From Spirochaetales bacterium (GTDB taxonomy: Bacteria; Spirochaetota; Spirochaetia; Sphaerochaetales; Sphaerochaetaceae), in NCBI GenBank assembly GCA_028723145.1, contig JAQYFM010000121.1, positions 1-7,663 of the forward strand: a stretch of 7,663 nucleotides of DNA, given 5' to 3'. The number at the start of each line of letters is the position of its first letter. Position 1 is the stretch's first letter. The notes below the pieces were generated by a model, which worked only from the letters and a program-made list of their open reading frames with translations, ran no database searches and was not told where the DNA came from. Shown here one piece after another: positions 1 through 6,102 of the stretch. The position numbers and the translations under genes were made by a program.

Positions 1-395
1 ATTAGTAAAAATTGTCTAATTAGCAATAAAACTCTAGATGTTCTTTGGTGGTTTACTGAAAAGAGGTGGTAAACTGCACTTAAAATTGAAAAGATAATGA
101 AAAAAGAAAATGTTAGTGTTTGAAGAACAATAATAGAACTATTAATCCCTCTAACTAAACTAATTGAAAGCATTGCAACACAAGCTAAAGCTGCAATTAT
201 ATCGCAAACTCCATTTACAACGCTATTTGATTCCTTCTTTTTAGTACACTCAAAACGAGCAACATCGTAATCAAAGCTGAATTTAGTACCATTTTTTAAT
301 GAGGCGGTAAACTTAAGTTCCTCAACTTCATCATAGTGAGTAATAATTTCATCTGTCTTTGCTTTAAAAGCTTCAAATACACTTTTTTTATCCAT
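1..395 (-). CDS. HlyIII/PAQR-like integral membrane protein, 3' part missing (window edge)
   Basis: The ATG is at 393-395 on the minus strand, with a GGAG Shine-Dalgarno (402-405) lying inside the end of plsC; 131 complete codons are visible before the left edge. Residues 1-54 are hydrophilic. Then come KESNSVVNGV (54-63), a hydrophobic segment around 63-83, a second around 87-108 ending in SAVYH (106-110), and the start of a third near 122. This order resembles the HlyIII family start, where an E-x-x-N-S-[IV]-x-H-G motif precedes TM1 and an S-x3-H zinc/active-site motif closes TM2. Here the first motif has N61 instead of His, and the usual Asp-His after TM2 is not visible. The long cytoplasmic extension is also unusual for the family. 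The gene begins 2 nt after plsC and is probably cotranscribed with it, so a membrane-lipid role is conceivable. The family call is tentative because TM3-7 and the C-terminal HxxxH motif lie outside the window; an unrelated small membrane protein remains possible. Confidence 0.55.
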   Translation of the reverse strand, partial: MDKKSVFEAFKAKTDEIITHYDEVEELKFTASLKNGTKFSFDYDVARFECTKKKESNSVVNGVCDIIAALACVAMLSISLVRGINSSIIVLQTLTFSFFIIFSILSAVYHLFSVNHQRTSRVLLLIRQFLL

Positions 396-397
396 AC

Positions 398-1069
398 TCA
401 ACTCCAAAACTTATTCATTTTTATATCGTTAATTAGAAATTCAACTTCCTTTTTAATCTTTTCAGTTATAATCTCTTCTGCCTTATTTCTATCTGTTAAG
501 GCAAGTTTTCTTTCCTCTTCAAAGGTCATAGGATCACCAATGTTTGCATAGTAATTCTTAGAAACTACTGTCATTTCATGGCCAACAAAACTACTATCTT
601 TTTTCTTAATTCTTCTCATTGGAGCAATTAATCCAATTGGAATAACAGGAACCCCTGTTTCAAGATAAATTCTTGCAACACCTTTTTTAAACTCTAAAAG
701 CTCTGTTCCTGTATTTAACATTCCTTCTGGAAAAATATAAATACTATCCCCAGCTTCAATATATTTTTTAGCTGAAGAAACAACCTTACTTCTATTTTCT
801 TTTGTATTTGCAGGTATTTGATCTGCTAAACGTAAATATGTTTTTAAAAGTGGAACATTAAAAGCAGGACCTATTACCATGTGTATATCATCTTTCATAA
901 TGGTTGTAACAAAGTGTGCATCTGATGAAGAAAAGTGGTTGGATACAAATATTTTAGGTCCTTTTGGAAGAGGACAACTAAACCAAGTTTGAAAGTCAAA
1001 CCTGATTGAAAGAAATATTTTTACTGCTTTTCTATATACACTGTGTAAAAACTTAGCTCTTTTATTCAC
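398..1069 (-). CDS. plsC: 1-acyl-sn-glycerol-3-phosphate acyltransferase (PlsC/LPLAT family)
   Basis: This 223-residue protein is of usual PlsC size. In the family the enzyme transfers an acyl chain to lysophosphatidic acid at the inner membrane face, giving phosphatidic acid for phospholipid synthesis. Visible motifs are the catalytic N-H-x4-D (N44, H45, D50), the IPANTKENR stretch at 85-93 in the motif II position, FPEG at 113-116 (substrate phosphate binding) and VPVIPIGL at 140-147 (motif IV). FKKGVARI (127-134) is also typical. A basic, moderately hydrophobic N-terminus may bind the membrane. The only in-frame start is GTG at 1067-1069, since a stop follows five codons upstream. It has no recognisable Shine-Dalgarno, and a candidate promoter would start transcription within a few bases of it. 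The HlyIII-like gene follows 2 nt after the stop. The acyltransferase family is firm; the exact acyl acceptor cannot be read from sequence. Confidence 0.9.
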   Translation of the reverse strand: MNKRAKFLHSVYRKAVKIFLSIRFDFQTWFSCPLPKGPKIFVSNHFSSSDAHFVTTIMKDDIHMVIGPAFNVPLLKTYLRLADQIPANTKENRSKVVSSAKKYIEAGDSIYIFPEGMLNTGTELLEFKKGVARIYLETGVPVIPIGLIAPMRRIKKKDSSFVGHEMTVVSKNYYANIGDPMTFEEERKLALTDRNKAEEIITEKIKKEVEFLINDIKMNKFWS

Positions 1070-1078
1070 TTCGCTTTT

Positions 1079-1108
1079 ATTTTCTCACTTATTTTCACTT
1101 CTAGTCAA
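1079..1108 (-). promoter_or_regulatory. Candidate sigma70 promoter for plsC
   Basis: Reading the minus strand, TTGACT (1103-1108, 5 of 6 consensus) is followed after 18 nt by GAAAAT (1079-1084, 4 of 6). Transcription would begin near 1072, leaving about 3 nt before the GTG start of plsC. It is inferred from sequence only. Confidence 0.4.
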
Positions 1109-1120
1109 TTATGGTAATCT
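1092..1120 (+). promoter_or_regulatory. Candidate extended -10 promoter for ppiC-rnhA
   Basis: TTTTCA (1092-1097) is followed 17 nt later by TAATCT (1115-1120), preceded by TGG, which makes an extended -10 element. Seven bases past the -10 is the A of the ppiC ATG at 1127, so the transcript would be leaderless. The hexamers are weak; the support is mainly the lack of room for any other promoter and the lack of a Shine-Dalgarno. Confidence 0.3.
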
Positions 1121-1126
1121 AAAGAT

Positions 1127-1402
1127 ATGGAAATGAGAGCTAGTCACATTCTTGTTAAAGATAAATCTTTAGCAGATAAAATTTATTTAGAGTTAAAAAA
1201 TGGAGCTTCCTTCCAAGCTCTTGCAAAAAAATATTCAACTTGTCCATCTAAGGAAAAGGGTGGGGATTTAGGCTTTTTTAAAGAAGGTCAAATGGTTAAA
1301 GAATTTGAAGAAGCTACTAAGAAGCTTGGTTATGGTTCTATTTCACGCCCAGTTAGAACTCAATTTGGTTATCACATTATTAAAAAAACAGGTACTAGAT
1401 GA
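1127..1402 (+). CDS. ppiC: Small parvulin peptidyl-prolyl cis-trans isomerase (PpiC/Par10 type)
   Basis: This single-domain parvulin of 91 residues has almost exactly the length of E. coli PpiC (Par10). Parvulins isomerise the bond before proline and assist folding. The whole chain is the rotamase domain: ASHILV with H7, CPS with C39, GGDLGFF at 45-51, GQMVKEF with M56 and F60, and QFGYHII with F80 and H83. The active-site His, Cys, Met, Phe, Phe, His set of Par10 is therefore complete and shifted by only one residue. There is no signal peptide or membrane anchor, so it is cytoplasmic, unlike PrsA or SurA. The start at 1127 has no clear Shine-Dalgarno; a second ATG at 1133 would remove only two residues. 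The stop overlaps the rnhA start as ATGA, so the two are translationally coupled. Confidence 0.93.
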   Translation: MEMRASHILVKDKSLADKIYLELKNGASFQALAKKYSTCPSKEKGGDLGFFKEGQMVKEFEEATKKLGYGSISRPVRTQFGYHIIKKTGTR

Positions 1403-1842
1403 AGAAGGTATTAATATACACCGATGGAGCTTGTAGTGGTAATCCTGGACCAGGCGGGTGGGGTGCTATCTTAAAGTATGGAGAAGCAGAAAAAGAAATA
1501 TCTGGTGGAGAAGCTTTAACAACCAATAATAGAATGGAGTTAACTGCTGCTATTATGGCATTAAGTGCCCTTAAAGAGTCTTGTGAGGTTGATTTATATT
1601 CCGATAGTAAGTACCTAATTGATTCATTTTCAAAAGGCTGGGTATATTCCTGGCAGAAAGCAGGGTTTAAGAAAAAAGGTAAAGACGTTCCAAATACAGA
1701 TTTATGGATTAAACTATTACAACTATTTAATATTCATAAAGTAAATCTAATTTGGGTTAAAGGTCATGCTGAAAATGAATACAATAATCGCTGTGATAAA
1801 CTAGCGGTTAGTGAGTGGAAGAGGCTCAAAGGTAATAGTTGA
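1399..1842 (+). CDS. rnhA: Ribonuclease HI
   Basis: At 147 residues this is a standard bacterial type 1 RNase H, which cuts the RNA strand of RNA-DNA hybrids such as R-loops and primer remnants using two metal ions. The DEDD active site is complete: D9 in YTDGACSGNPGPGGWG, E47 in NNRMELTAA, D69 in YSDSKYLID and D133 in NNRCDKLA, plus the flexible-loop H123 in WVKGHAEN. The basic handle that binds the hybrid is present around 84-97 (SWQKAGFKKKGKDV). No extra HBD domain is seen. Its ATG overlaps the ppiC stop by 4 nt, so expression depends on the ppiC transcript. Its last 13 codons plus stop lie opposite the end of the TPR lipoprotein gene. No clear intrinsic terminator follows. Confidence 0.97.
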   Translation: MKKVLIYTDGACSGNPGPGGWGAILKYGEAEKEISGGEALTTNNRMELTAAIMALSALKESCEVDLYSDSKYLIDSFSKGWVYSWQKAGFKKKGKDVPNTDLWIKLLQLFNIHKVNLIWVKGHAENEYNNRCDKLAVSEWKRLKGNS

Positions 1843-2424
1843 TAAATCAGGGATGGTAGGAATAGAGTAAGTATAGTTAGATTTACTATCCTCTTTTATT
1901 TGTGAAAGAGAGTTAAGTGAAGAATCATCTTTAAAGAGTATATCTTTAGCATCTTGGTTATCTTTATCATATTTTAATACAAGACTAGCCATTCTTTTTG
2001 CATCAGAATATCTAAACATATTTTGATAATGATTCATTAGTTCTAGAGCAACCGCACTATGTGCACTATCGATTTCTAGTAGTTTTTCATATGTTTTTTC
2101 ATACTCATTGTATTGAAATAATTCTTTCAGAATATATGCTTTTAATGTATAAAATCGAACTATTTGAGGATGAAGTGATAATGCTTCATCAATAATTTTT
2201 AAAGCTTTATCAAATTTTTTTTCACTAGCTAAAGCAAAAGCAAGATTATAACTTGTGCTCTTATCATCTGGATTTAAATTATATGCATTAATAAGAGCAC
2301 TTAAAGTTTCATCTTTGCTTTCAAGTGGTGTGAGTGCACTTGATTGACTCACACTACTTGTTGTTGAGCAAGAAATTAAAAGTAGAAATACTATTTCAAC
2401 CAAGAACAGTTTTTTCAATTTCAT
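1801..2424 (-). CDS. TPR-repeat lipoprotein of unknown specific role
   Basis: The 207-residue protein starts with a basic N-terminus, a hydrophobic stretch and the lipobox LISC, with C19 as the lipidation site, so it should be anchored to a membrane facing the periplasm or outside. A Ser/Thr-rich linker (19-36) follows. Residues about 40-155 form three or more helical pairs with TPR spacing; the clearest are 56-88 (SYNLAFALASEKKFDKALKIIDEAL), 89-121 and 123-155. Such repeats usually act as protein-binding scaffolds in envelope assembly, but no partner can be named. The C-terminus (about 180-207) is Pro/Ser/Thr-rich, looks unstructured, and is the part that overlaps rnhA. The ATG at 2422-2424 lies inside upp (29-nt overlap), preceded by a modest AGAGA Shine-Dalgarno, so it is cotranscribed with upp. 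Lipoprotein and TPR calls are firm, function is not. Confidence 0.85.
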   Translation of the reverse strand: MKLKKLFLVEIVFLLLISCSTTSSVSQSSALTPLESKDETLSALINAYNLNPDDKSTSYNLAFALASEKKFDKALKIIDEALSLHPQIVRFYTLKAYILKELFQYNEYEKTYEKLLEIDSAHSAVALELMNHYQNMFRYSDAKRMASLVLKYDKDNQDAKDILFKDDSSLNSLSQIKEDSKSNYTYSIPTIPDLSTITFEPLPLTNR

Positions 2425-3457
2425 TAACTTGATCTCTGTAAAGATTTAATATTCCACTACCATAATCACCAATGAGCTGAATCATATTTCTAGGATTTTC
2501 TCCATCCACACCATTGAGACGGTCACCAGCATCGCCAAGACCAGGAAGAATATAAGCCTTTTCATTTAATACAGGATCCATCCAAAGAGTGTAGATTTCA
2601 GCATTAGGAATTGCTCTTGCAATTCTAAGTGCACCCTTAAGGGCTGAAATTACGTTAATAAACTTAATGGATTTTGGCTTGATACCTTCTTTTTCAAGGT
2701 ACTTAATGATTGTAACTAAAGAGCCACCTGTTGCATTCATTGGATCTGCAAAGATTAAGTCTTTACCATTTAACTCTTCAAGGTTAAAGAATGATTTATC
2801 AAGATCAAGGACATATGCCATGTTATCTTCTTTTTTACTTTCATCTCTCTTAATCTTAAATAGAGCAAATGGAGTAATAAAACCATCACTTGAGTAATCC
2901 TCAATTTCCTTACTCATAATAATAGATGGAAGAAGGGCTCCACGAAGCATAACACACATAACAGAATCATGGATTAAATCATCAACATCTGGAATTCTAT
3001 GTACAGCATAGTTTTGACATGGGAAGTTAACTGGAGTTTTTTCAATTAAGCTTCTTTTATTTTTTATTGCTTTATCACTATAGGTGTGAGCAAAAAGTAA
3101 CTCATATGCTCTTTGGATATAGTAAACAAACTCATCGTGCTGAGTTTTAGGGTCTCTTAATTTTGCAATTAATCTTGAAGCTGCTCCATGCTGTTCATCT
3201 GGAGTTTCAAAAGAATAAACATGGATTTGAGGCTCTGTTGAACAAATTTCTTCAAGTGCATGTCCAATCTTGGCAGCATTATTGGTAAGTAAGTTACCAG
3301 CTACTTCAATTTCTGCATCATCTTTTGCATTGTCCATTAATTTACAGCTATCTAAATATTCATCATAGAGTTTATGAACACCATCAAGCTTAGCTTTATC
3401 ACTCTCACTTAAAAAACCGTCTAAATCGGTTGCATGTAAAATTATTTTATTAGACAT
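2396..3457 (-). CDS. upp: Uracil phosphoribosyltransferase, long form with N- and C-terminal extensions
   Basis: The family converts uracil and PRPP to UMP plus pyrophosphate, the pyrimidine salvage step. Signature parts are present: a start-of-domain segment LIAKLRDPKTQHDEF (97-110), MLRGALLP (170-177, matching the LRAGLG loop), the PRPP-binding loop ADPMNATGGS (237-246), and the uracil-binding loop AYILPGLGDAGDRL (301-314). A classical Upp is about 208 residues and ends soon after this loop; this one has 353. About 90 extra residues lie at the N-terminus, extra sequence sits before the LRG loop (about 128-165), and about 38 residues follow GDRLNG. The extensions carry no motif I recognise. 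The start is supported by GGAGAT about 6 nt upstream of the ATG. The TPR lipoprotein gene begins within its last codons. The long form may regulate activity or oligomerisation, but that is inference. Confidence 0.9.
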   Translation of the reverse strand: MSNKIILHATDLDGFLSESDKAKLDGVHKLYDEYLDSCKLMDNAKDDAEIEVAGNLLTNNAAKIGHALEEICSTEPQIHVYSFETPDEQHGAASRLIAKLRDPKTQHDEFVYYIQRAYELLFAHTYSDKAIKNKRSLIEKTPVNFPCQNYAVHRIPDVDDLIHDSVMCVMLRGALLPSIIMSKEIEDYSSDGFITPFALFKIKRDESKKEDNMAYVLDLDKSFFNLEELNGKDLIFADPMNATGGSLVTIIKYLEKEGIKPKSIKFINVISALKGALRIARAIPNAEIYTLWMDPVLNEKAYILPGLGDAGDRLNGVDGENPRNMIQLIGDYGSGILNLYRDQVNEIEKTVLG

Positions 3458-3560
3458 TTTTATCTCCGACTAAAAACAATATAAATGAAAAAGACAACTT
3501 TCTCTACAACATTCTTTATTTAAAAGAGACATTTTGTTAATATAAATTTATTGATTTTGC

Positions 3561-3577
3561 TCTTCTTTTAAAGAAGA
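3561..3577. repeat. 17-nt perfect palindrome upstream of adk, possible operator
   Basis: TCTTCTTT and AAAGAAGA flank a single central T at 3569, giving two perfect 8-nt arms. It lies 11 nt upstream of the adk Shine-Dalgarno in the 142-bp divergent gap between upp and adk. It is too U/A-rich and short-looped to be a good RNA terminator; a homodimeric regulator site is the more natural reading. A weak promoter (TTTAAA 3519-3524, 16 nt, TATAAA 3541-3546) would place it just after the transcription start. The rest of the gap is plain AT-rich sequence. Confidence 0.4.
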
Positions 3578-3587
3578 TGGCTAAAAT

Positions 3588-3593
3588 AAGGAG
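3588..3593 (+). promoter_or_regulatory. Ribosome binding site of adk
   Basis: AAGGAG is a near-perfect Shine-Dalgarno 6 nt before the ATG at 3600. It settles the start in favour of the first ATG over the second ATG two codons later. Confidence 0.85.
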
Positions 3594-3599
3594 TTTTCT

Positions 3600-4229
3600 A
3601 TGAACATGGTATTTTTAGGCCCTCCAGGAGCTGGTAAGGGAACAATTGCTAAGGAAGCTAAGGTATATTACTCAATTCCTCACATTTCAACAGGTGATTT
3701 ATTTAGAGCAGAACAGGAAAAAGGTACAGAACTTGGTAATAAGGTTAAATCAATTATTGCAAGTGGTAATCTTGTTCCAGACGAAATTACTATTGAAGTT
3801 GTAAGACAGCGCCTTAGCCAAGACGATACTAAAAAAGGTTTCATTCTTGATGGTTTCCCACGTACTATCGCTCAGGCAGATGCTCTAAGTAATATTGTAA
3901 ATATTGATAAAGTTGTTAACTTTGTTGTTGATAAAGAAGCTGTTGTTAAGAGAATTAGTGGTAGAAGATTCTGTAAGAGCACAGGTAGAACATACCATGT
4001 AATTTACAACCCACCTAAGGTAGAAGGTATCGATGATGAAACTGGTGAACCACTCTATCAGAGAGAAGATGACCAGCCAGAAAGAGTAAAGACAAGACTC
4101 GAAGTATATGATGCATCTACTGCACCACTTATTGAGTACTACAAGGCAAAGGGTGTATTAGTTGATGTTGATGCATCTCCAGCTCCAGAAGTAGTTTTCG
4201 ATAGCTTAAAGAAAGCACTTACAAAATAA
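3600..4229 (+). CDS. adk: Adenylate kinase, long-LID form without a full zinc site
   Basis: This 209-residue enzyme converts ATP plus AMP to two ADP in the cytoplasm. Visible are the P-loop GPPGAGKG (7-14), the AMP-site ISTGD (29-33), FILDGFPRT (81-89), the LID from about 121 to 159, and the DDQPERVKTRL arginine segment (157-167). TAPLIEYY and a C-terminal helix complete the fold. The LID is the long bacterial type, but its four tetrad positions read C125, T128, D145 and T148. Zinc-type enzymes have Cys, Cys, Cys and Cys/Asp, while the E. coli type has His, Ser, Asp and Thr. This is therefore the hydrogen-bonded type with one leftover or convergent cysteine. An amylase gene follows after 37 nt on the same strand and is probably cotranscribed. 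The upstream palindrome may control the pair. Confidence 0.97.
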   Translation: MNMVFLGPPGAGKGTIAKEAKVYYSIPHISTGDLFRAEQEKGTELGNKVKSIIASGNLVPDEITIEVVRQRLSQDDTKKGFILDGFPRTIAQADALSNIVNIDKVVNFVVDKEAVVKRISGRRFCKSTGRTYHVIYNPPKVEGIDDETGEPLYQREDDQPERVKTRLEVYDASTAPLIEYYKAKGVLVDVDASPAPEVVFDSLKKALTK

Positions 4230-4243
4230 TTACATTTTGATAA

Positions 4244-4265
4244 AATACCCTCTACGGAGGGTATT
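4244..4265 (+). promoter_or_regulatory. Hairpin with UACG tetraloop enclosing the amylase ribosome binding site
   Basis: AATACCCTC (4244-4252) and GAGGGTATT (4257-4265) are perfectly complementary over 9 bp and enclose TACG (4253-4256), a C(UACG)G tetraloop of the very stable UNCG class. The Shine-Dalgarno GGAGG (4256-4260) is formed by the last loop base and the 3' arm, and the stem ends one base before the ATG at 4267. No U-run follows in the plus direction, so it is not a canonical intrinsic terminator. As RNA it should block ribosome access unless opened. Confidence 0.8.
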
Positions 4266-4266
4266 A

Positions 4267-6102
4267 ATGTTTAAAGATATAATTACAAGCCAAGTATCTA
4301 GTGAATTTGTTTCACCTCTCTTTCCAAAACAAGGTGATGATGTAGAACTTAAAATATTCACAGGTGACGTAAAAGTAAAAAATGTAGCTGTATTTACAAA
4401 TAGATTTGGACTTGAATGGCGTTATGATATGAGTCAAGAGGGCAGCTACTATAAATGCAAAGTAAAAGCACCATATAAACCTGAAGGACTAAGATATTAC
4501 TTTAGTTTTGATTATGAAGATAGAATTTACTATTTATCGAAGAAAGGTTTTACAATGTGGGCTCCTTGTGCAAAGGACCAGTTTTTCATTGTTACTGATT
4601 ACACATCTCCAAAATACATTGCATCTTCAACTTGTTATCAAATCTTTCCTGATAGATTTTGTAATGGGGATAAGTCAAATGATGTAAAGGATGGTGAATA
4701 TGTATTTAATGGTGGTGTTGTAAGTGCTCACACCTTTGATGAAATCCCTGATGAATATGAAAAAGCTAGATGTGTTGACTTTTTCAATGGTGATTTAAAA
4801 GGAATAGAAGAAAAGCTATCCTATTTAAACGATTTAGGAATTACAGTTTTATATATTAACCCAATTTTAAGAAGTAGAACTGTTCACCGCTTTGATTGCA
4901 TCGATTACTTTAATGTAGATGAAAAATTAGGTGGAAACGAAGCTTTAATTTCATTAACTAAAAAAGCTCATGAACTTGGAATTAAGATTGTAATTGATAT
5001 CTCAATTAACCATACAGGAAGTGACCATGAATGGTTTAAGAAGGCTCAGGAAGACCCTGAGTGTGAAGAAGCTAGTTACTACTACAAAAAAGAAGATGGT
5101 TCGTTTTTATATTGGCAAGATGTCGATACTCTTCCTCAATTAAACTATAACAACCAGAAGCTAAGAGATATTGTATATCGCTCTGCTGATGCTGCTATGA
5201 AGAAGTTTTTACTTCCACCATATTCTATCGATGGATGGCGTCTTGATGTTGCACCAGAGCTTGGTAGAACTGAAACTGATCAGCTTTGTAAAGAGGTTTG
5301 GAGAGAGGTTAAAACCTCCCTTAGAGGTGTTAAGGATGATCTTTACCTTGTTGGTGAGGATTGGAATGATGCAACTGAATACCTAGAAGGGGATATGTGG
5401 GATGCTACAATGAATTACTTTGGTTCAGGACGCTTACTTCGATCCTGGATGGGGGAAAAGGATAGATTCCAATGTGGTGGATGGGGACATAGCCCTGGAT
5501 TAGAAAAGTATTCTATGGATGCTTATACCCTAGCTGAAGCTTTGAAGGATACTGAAAATGCATCTCAAGATTTATCTCGATTCTTTAGAATGAATCTCTT
5601 TGATAGCCATGATACCCCAAGATTACATAATAATACTGCAATTTATAATGAAGATATCTATAAGGGTGTTGTTATGGCTCTCTATATGCTTCCTGGTATG
5701 CCAAATATCTATTATGGTGATGAAATCTCAATTGGAGGAAAACTTGGAAGCGTTGAGGCTTCACGTTATCCTATGGTTTGGGATGAAAGCATGTGGAATA
5801 AAGGAATGCTGAATACCCATAAGATAATGGGTGCATTAAGAAAGAATAATGATGATTTAGCATTTGCATCTGCATACTACATTCCACTTAATAAAAATAC
5901 TCTTGCTATTTTCAGAAAAGGAAAAGAGAAGGGATATTTACTTTTACTAAATAAGAATGAGGAAGTTCAAAATATCGTTCTTGATAATCAAATTTTTAAG
6001 GGATATCAACTTTTGAATGATATAGAAAATGGTGAAAATCAAAAACTTGATTCACCACTTTCACTTCCTAGCAATAAGAGTAGAGTATTTATACTTCAGT
6101 AA
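4267..6102 (+). CDS. GH13 alpha-glucan hydrolase, neopullulanase/cyclomaltodextrinase type, cytoplasmic
   Basis: With the ATG at 4267 the protein has 611 residues. An in-frame TTG at 4237 would add ten residues but lacks a Shine-Dalgarno, whereas GGAGG sits 6 nt before 4267. Residues about 1-110 look like the beta-rich N-terminal domain (CBM34-like) of the GH13_20 group. The TIM barrel starts at YQIFPDRFCNGD (124-135). Conserved regions are DISINH (244-249), GWRLD (323-327, nucleophile D327), VGEDW (362-366, acid/base E364) and FDSHD (445-449, stabiliser D449); MPNIYYGDEI (478-487) closes the barrel. A C-terminal beta domain follows. No signal peptide is visible, so it should cut imported maltodextrins or cyclodextrins inside the cell. 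Exact substrate preference cannot be read. It probably shares a transcript with adk, and its start is hidden in a hairpin. Its end overlaps the opposing exported-protein gene by 14 bp. Confidence 0.92.
   Translation: MFKDIITSQVSSEFVSPLFPKQGDDVELKIFTGDVKVKNVAVFTNRFGLEWRYDMSQEGSYYKCKVKAPYKPEGLRYYFSFDYEDRIYYLSKKGFTMWAPCAKDQFFIVTDYTSPKYIASSTCYQIFPDRFCNGDKSNDVKDGEYVFNGGVVSAHTFDEIPDEYEKARCVDFFNGDLKGIEEKLSYLNDLGITVLYINPILRSRTVHRFDCIDYFNVDEKLGGNEALISLTKKAHELGIKIVIDISINHTGSDHEWFKKAQEDPECEEASYYYKKEDGSFLYWQDVDTLPQLNYNNQKLRDIVYRSADAAMKKFLLPPYSIDGWRLDVAPELGRTETDQLCKEVWREVKTSLRGVKDDLYLVGEDWNDATEYLEGDMWDATMNYFGSGRLLRSWMGEKDRFQCGGWGHSPGLEKYSMDAYTLAEALKDTENASQDLSRFFRMNLFDSHDTPRLHNNTAIYNEDIYKGVVMALYMLPGMPNIYYGDEISIGGKLGSVEASRYPMVWDESMWNKGMLNTHKIMGALRKNNDDLAFASAYYIPLNKNTLAIFRKGKEKGYLLLLNKNEEVQNIVLDNQIFKGYQLLNDIENGENQKLDSPLSLPSNKSRVFILQ

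Noticed and set aside
336..551. Plus-strand reading frame of 71 codons opposite the plsC and HlyIII-like genes
   Set aside because: It is antisense to two well supported genes, has no Shine-Dalgarno, and its product resembles no family.
1850..1905. Imperfect stem followed by TCTTTTATTT after rnhA, as a possible terminator
   Set aside because: The stem (GGATAG/TAAA type) has two bulges and low GC content, and lies within the lipoprotein coding sequence; too weak to call.
2667..2897. Plus-strand reading frame opposite upp
   Set aside because: Lies entirely across the conserved PRPP-binding coding region of upp and has no ribosome binding site.
4244..4265. The adk-amylase hairpin as an intrinsic terminator of adk
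   Set aside because: No T-run follows on the plus strand; the start codon follows immediately.
4237..4266. In-frame TTG extension of the amylase N-terminus by ten residues
   Set aside because: No Shine-Dalgarno precedes the TTG, the added residues are simply the translated hairpin, and GGAGG is ideally placed for the ATG at 4267.
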